Positions 7,501-7,870 of a stretch of 7,870 bases of DNA are shown piece after piece. Made by a program: the position numbers and the translations under genes. The notes below the pieces were generated by a model. It saw nothing but the letters and a program-made list of their open reading frames with translations. It ran no database searches and was not told where the DNA came from. The stretch is from assembly GCA_041569895.1 (NCBI GenBank), contig JBFFXF010000321.1, positions 1 through 7,870 of the forward strand, written 5' to 3'. The first letter of the stretch is position 1, and each line of letters starts with the position of its first letter. This DNA comes from JBFFXF01 sp041569895. GTDB lineage: Bacteria > Planctomycetota > UBA8108 > JACQVS01.

Positions 7501-7715
7501 GCGGCGCTGAAGACCTCGGTGCTCCAGCCGTCGCCGGCCGGATCGTCGATCTCGTCCCAGGTCCGCCCGCCCTGCAGCGCAAGGCGCGGCGAGCCCGTGA
7601 GCGATGGGGACGCGGGGGCGGTCGAGTCGCGATCCCCGCGCAGGACGACGAACACGAGCGCCGCGGCCGCCAGCAGGACGGCAAGCACGAGAAGAGAGGT
7701 TTTCGTCCGTTTCAT
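4548..7715 (-). CDS. Candidate selenoprotein: membrane-anchored FG-GAP/VCBS propeller, ASPIC/UnbV, TlpA-like redoxin (in-frame UGA at codon 636)
   Basis: Read as one frame of 1055 residues with Sec at codon 636 (TGA, 5808-5810). A conventional annotation would give two CDSs, 7715-5808 and about 5786-4548. Seen: Lys/Arg-rich start and hydrophobic segment (residues 7-25), fitting a signal anchor; uncharacterised N-terminal region to about 280; calcium-loop DxDxDG-type repeats near 290, 342, 389, 481, 531 and 611 before the TGA, and a seventh (DWDHDGDLDL, 714-723) after it; ASPIC/UnbV at about 763-826 (IGARVEI, WLHFGLG, VRWPGGTIERFDG); thioredoxin fold at about 872-1018 with WCAPC (Cys910, Cys913) and a cis-Pro-like VPT motif (992-994). 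Known: FG-GAP repeats form seven-bladed calcium-binding propellers; TlpA-type folds do extracytoplasmic thiol-disulfide exchange. Inferred: an anchored periplasmic/extracellular redox protein; substrate unknown. Start 7715 is preferred because the in-frame ATG at 7742 overlaps the putative -10 box. There is no clear Shine-Dalgarno at 7715. Alternative: a pseudogene with a nonsense mutation. Confidence 0.75.
5780..5796 (-). promoter_or_regulatory. Bacterial SECIS-like stem-loop 3' of the UGA
   Basis: On the coding strand the 11 bases after the TGA are followed by GCGACA, loop GGTCG, then TGTCGC: a perfect 6-bp stem with a 5-nt apical loop that starts GG and contains GGUC. The loop begins 17 nt after the TGA. 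One bulged A would allow two further pairs at the base (UG with CA). Known: bacterial SECIS elements sit in the coding sequence just after the Sec codon, need a G at the start of the apical loop and a loop about 16-37 nt from the UGA; the E. coli fdhF element, as I recall it, has a GGUC loop at nearly the same distance. The element would recruit SelB with Sec-tRNA. selA, selB, selC and selD are not in this window. Confidence 0.7.
5808..5810 (-). other. In-frame TGA, probable selenocysteine codon
   Basis: The TGA follows residues TTEDTGDL and is followed in the same frame by SFFWRQVVSHTL. The distance from the end of the upstream frame to the downstream open frame is a multiple of three, so there is no frameshift. 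It falls between the sixth and seventh calcium-loop repeats, so stopping here would remove the last propeller blade, the ASPIC/UnbV domain and the redoxin. With the stem-loop directly downstream, selenocysteine insertion is the best reading. A TGG-to-TGA, CGA-to-TGA or TGC/TGT-to-TGA mutation, or a sequencing error, remains possible. Confidence 0.7.
7061..7087. repeat. 9-bp coding microsatellite (Gly-Val-Ala repeats)
   Basis: Three tandem copies of CGACGCCRG on the plus strand, inside the FG-GAP protein gene. They encode a Gly-Val-Ala run at about residues 210-218 of the uncharacterised N-terminal region. The unit is a multiple of three, so copy changes would keep the frame. Confidence 0.7.
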
Positions 7716-7735
7716 GGCTGAGCTCGATCGACCGT

Positions 7736-7747
7736 CGCCCATTCTAT
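7736..7747 (-). promoter_or_regulatory. Putative promoter element upstream of the FG-GAP protein gene (TAGAAT -10-like)
   Basis: Exact copy of ATAGAATGGGCG. The -10-like TAGAAT lies 25 nt before the ATG at 7715, giving a short leader. TTCATT with a 17-bp spacer is a weak -35 candidate. The ATG at 7742 overlaps the hexamer, which argues against that longer start. Confidence 0.5.
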
Positions 7748-7800
7748 CGCGGCGCCGGACATGAATGAATCTCGGCGAGGGGAATCGGCGCGCGGGCCTC

Positions 7801-7870
7801 CGACCTCTGATCTCCGACCTCTGATCTCCGACCTCTGATCTCCGACCTCTGATCTCCGACCTCTGATCTC
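7801..7870. repeat. Perfect 14-bp tandem array at the right edge
   Basis: Five exact copies of CGACCTCTGATCTC, continuing to the last base of the window, so the true copy number is unknown. Each 14-mer splits into two 7-bp halves, CTCCGAC and CTCTGAT, that differ by two C/T changes, suggesting an older heptamer CTCYGAY. The unit is not a multiple of three and no gene overlaps it. The 53 bp between it and the promoter element show nothing recognisable apart from a possible weak -35. Confidence 0.9.

Noticed and set aside
5565..7721. A plus-strand open frame of about 718 codons opposite the FG-GAP gene.
   Set aside because: Low-complexity Val/Arg/Glu composition and no motif. The minus strand carries clear calcium-loop repeats and the expected domains.
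7716..7742. The longer N-terminus from ATG 7742.
   Set aside because: It overlaps the putative -10 box shared with the other gene and adds a non-hydrophobic stretch before the signal anchor. ATG 7715 gives a standard Lys/Arg-plus-hydrophobic start.
7801..7870. A CRISPR array at the right edge.
   Set aside because: The 14-bp units are directly contiguous with no spacers and are too short for CRISPR repeats.

Overview
The window looks like a piece of a GC-rich (roughly two-thirds G+C by eye) free-living bacterial chromosome. Everything I accept as coding lies on the minus strand. The family content fits lineages such as Planctomycetota or Acidobacteriota: a calcium-loop FG-GAP/VCBS propeller joined to ASPIC/UnbV, a TlpA-like redoxin and TPRs, followed by a large exported LamG/Ig-like protein. 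No marker gene fixes the phylum, so that placement is a guess from domain style.

Reading in the direction of transcription (right to left): the right edge (7801-7870) is a perfect 14-bp tandem array with no gene. A promoter-like element (7736-7747) precedes a membrane-anchored FG-GAP/VCBS protein starting at 7715. Its frame meets an in-frame TGA at 5808-5810 and continues without a shift through conserved-looking sequence: the seventh calcium-loop repeat, an ASPIC/UnbV domain and a thioredoxin fold with WCAPC, up to a TAG at 4548-4550. Directly 3' of the TGA is a perfect 6-bp stem with a GGUCG loop starting 17 nt after the stop, which has the form and spacing of a bacterial SECIS element. I therefore read 7715-4548 as one selenoprotein candidate of 1055 residues with Sec at 636. 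The same frame then resumes after the TAG as seven TPR motifs (to 3786). The first TPR begins at the codon after the TAG, so the TPR part looks like a separated C-terminal domain of the same protein rather than a normal independent gene.

The 452-bp gap at 3334-3785 holds two different degenerate hexanucleotide arrays (GGGNNC-type and NTCGGN-type on the coding strand), a 9-bp duplicated motif, a second copy of the promoter-like 12-mer, a strong hairpin abutting a good Shine-Dalgarno sequence, and then the start of the last gene. That gene (3333 to beyond position 1) encodes an exported protein with three tandem units of about 348 residues, each a LamG/concanavalin-like domain plus an Ig-like domain. 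It runs off the left edge.

The two transcription units share an identical 12-bp element around a TAGAAT -10-like hexamer, so they may be controlled together. Both products are predicted to act outside the cytoplasm: one anchored, with redox and protein-interaction modules, and one exported with carbohydrate/protein-binding modules. A functional link between them is inference only. The main point of interest is the probable Sec codon inside the FG-GAP propeller.
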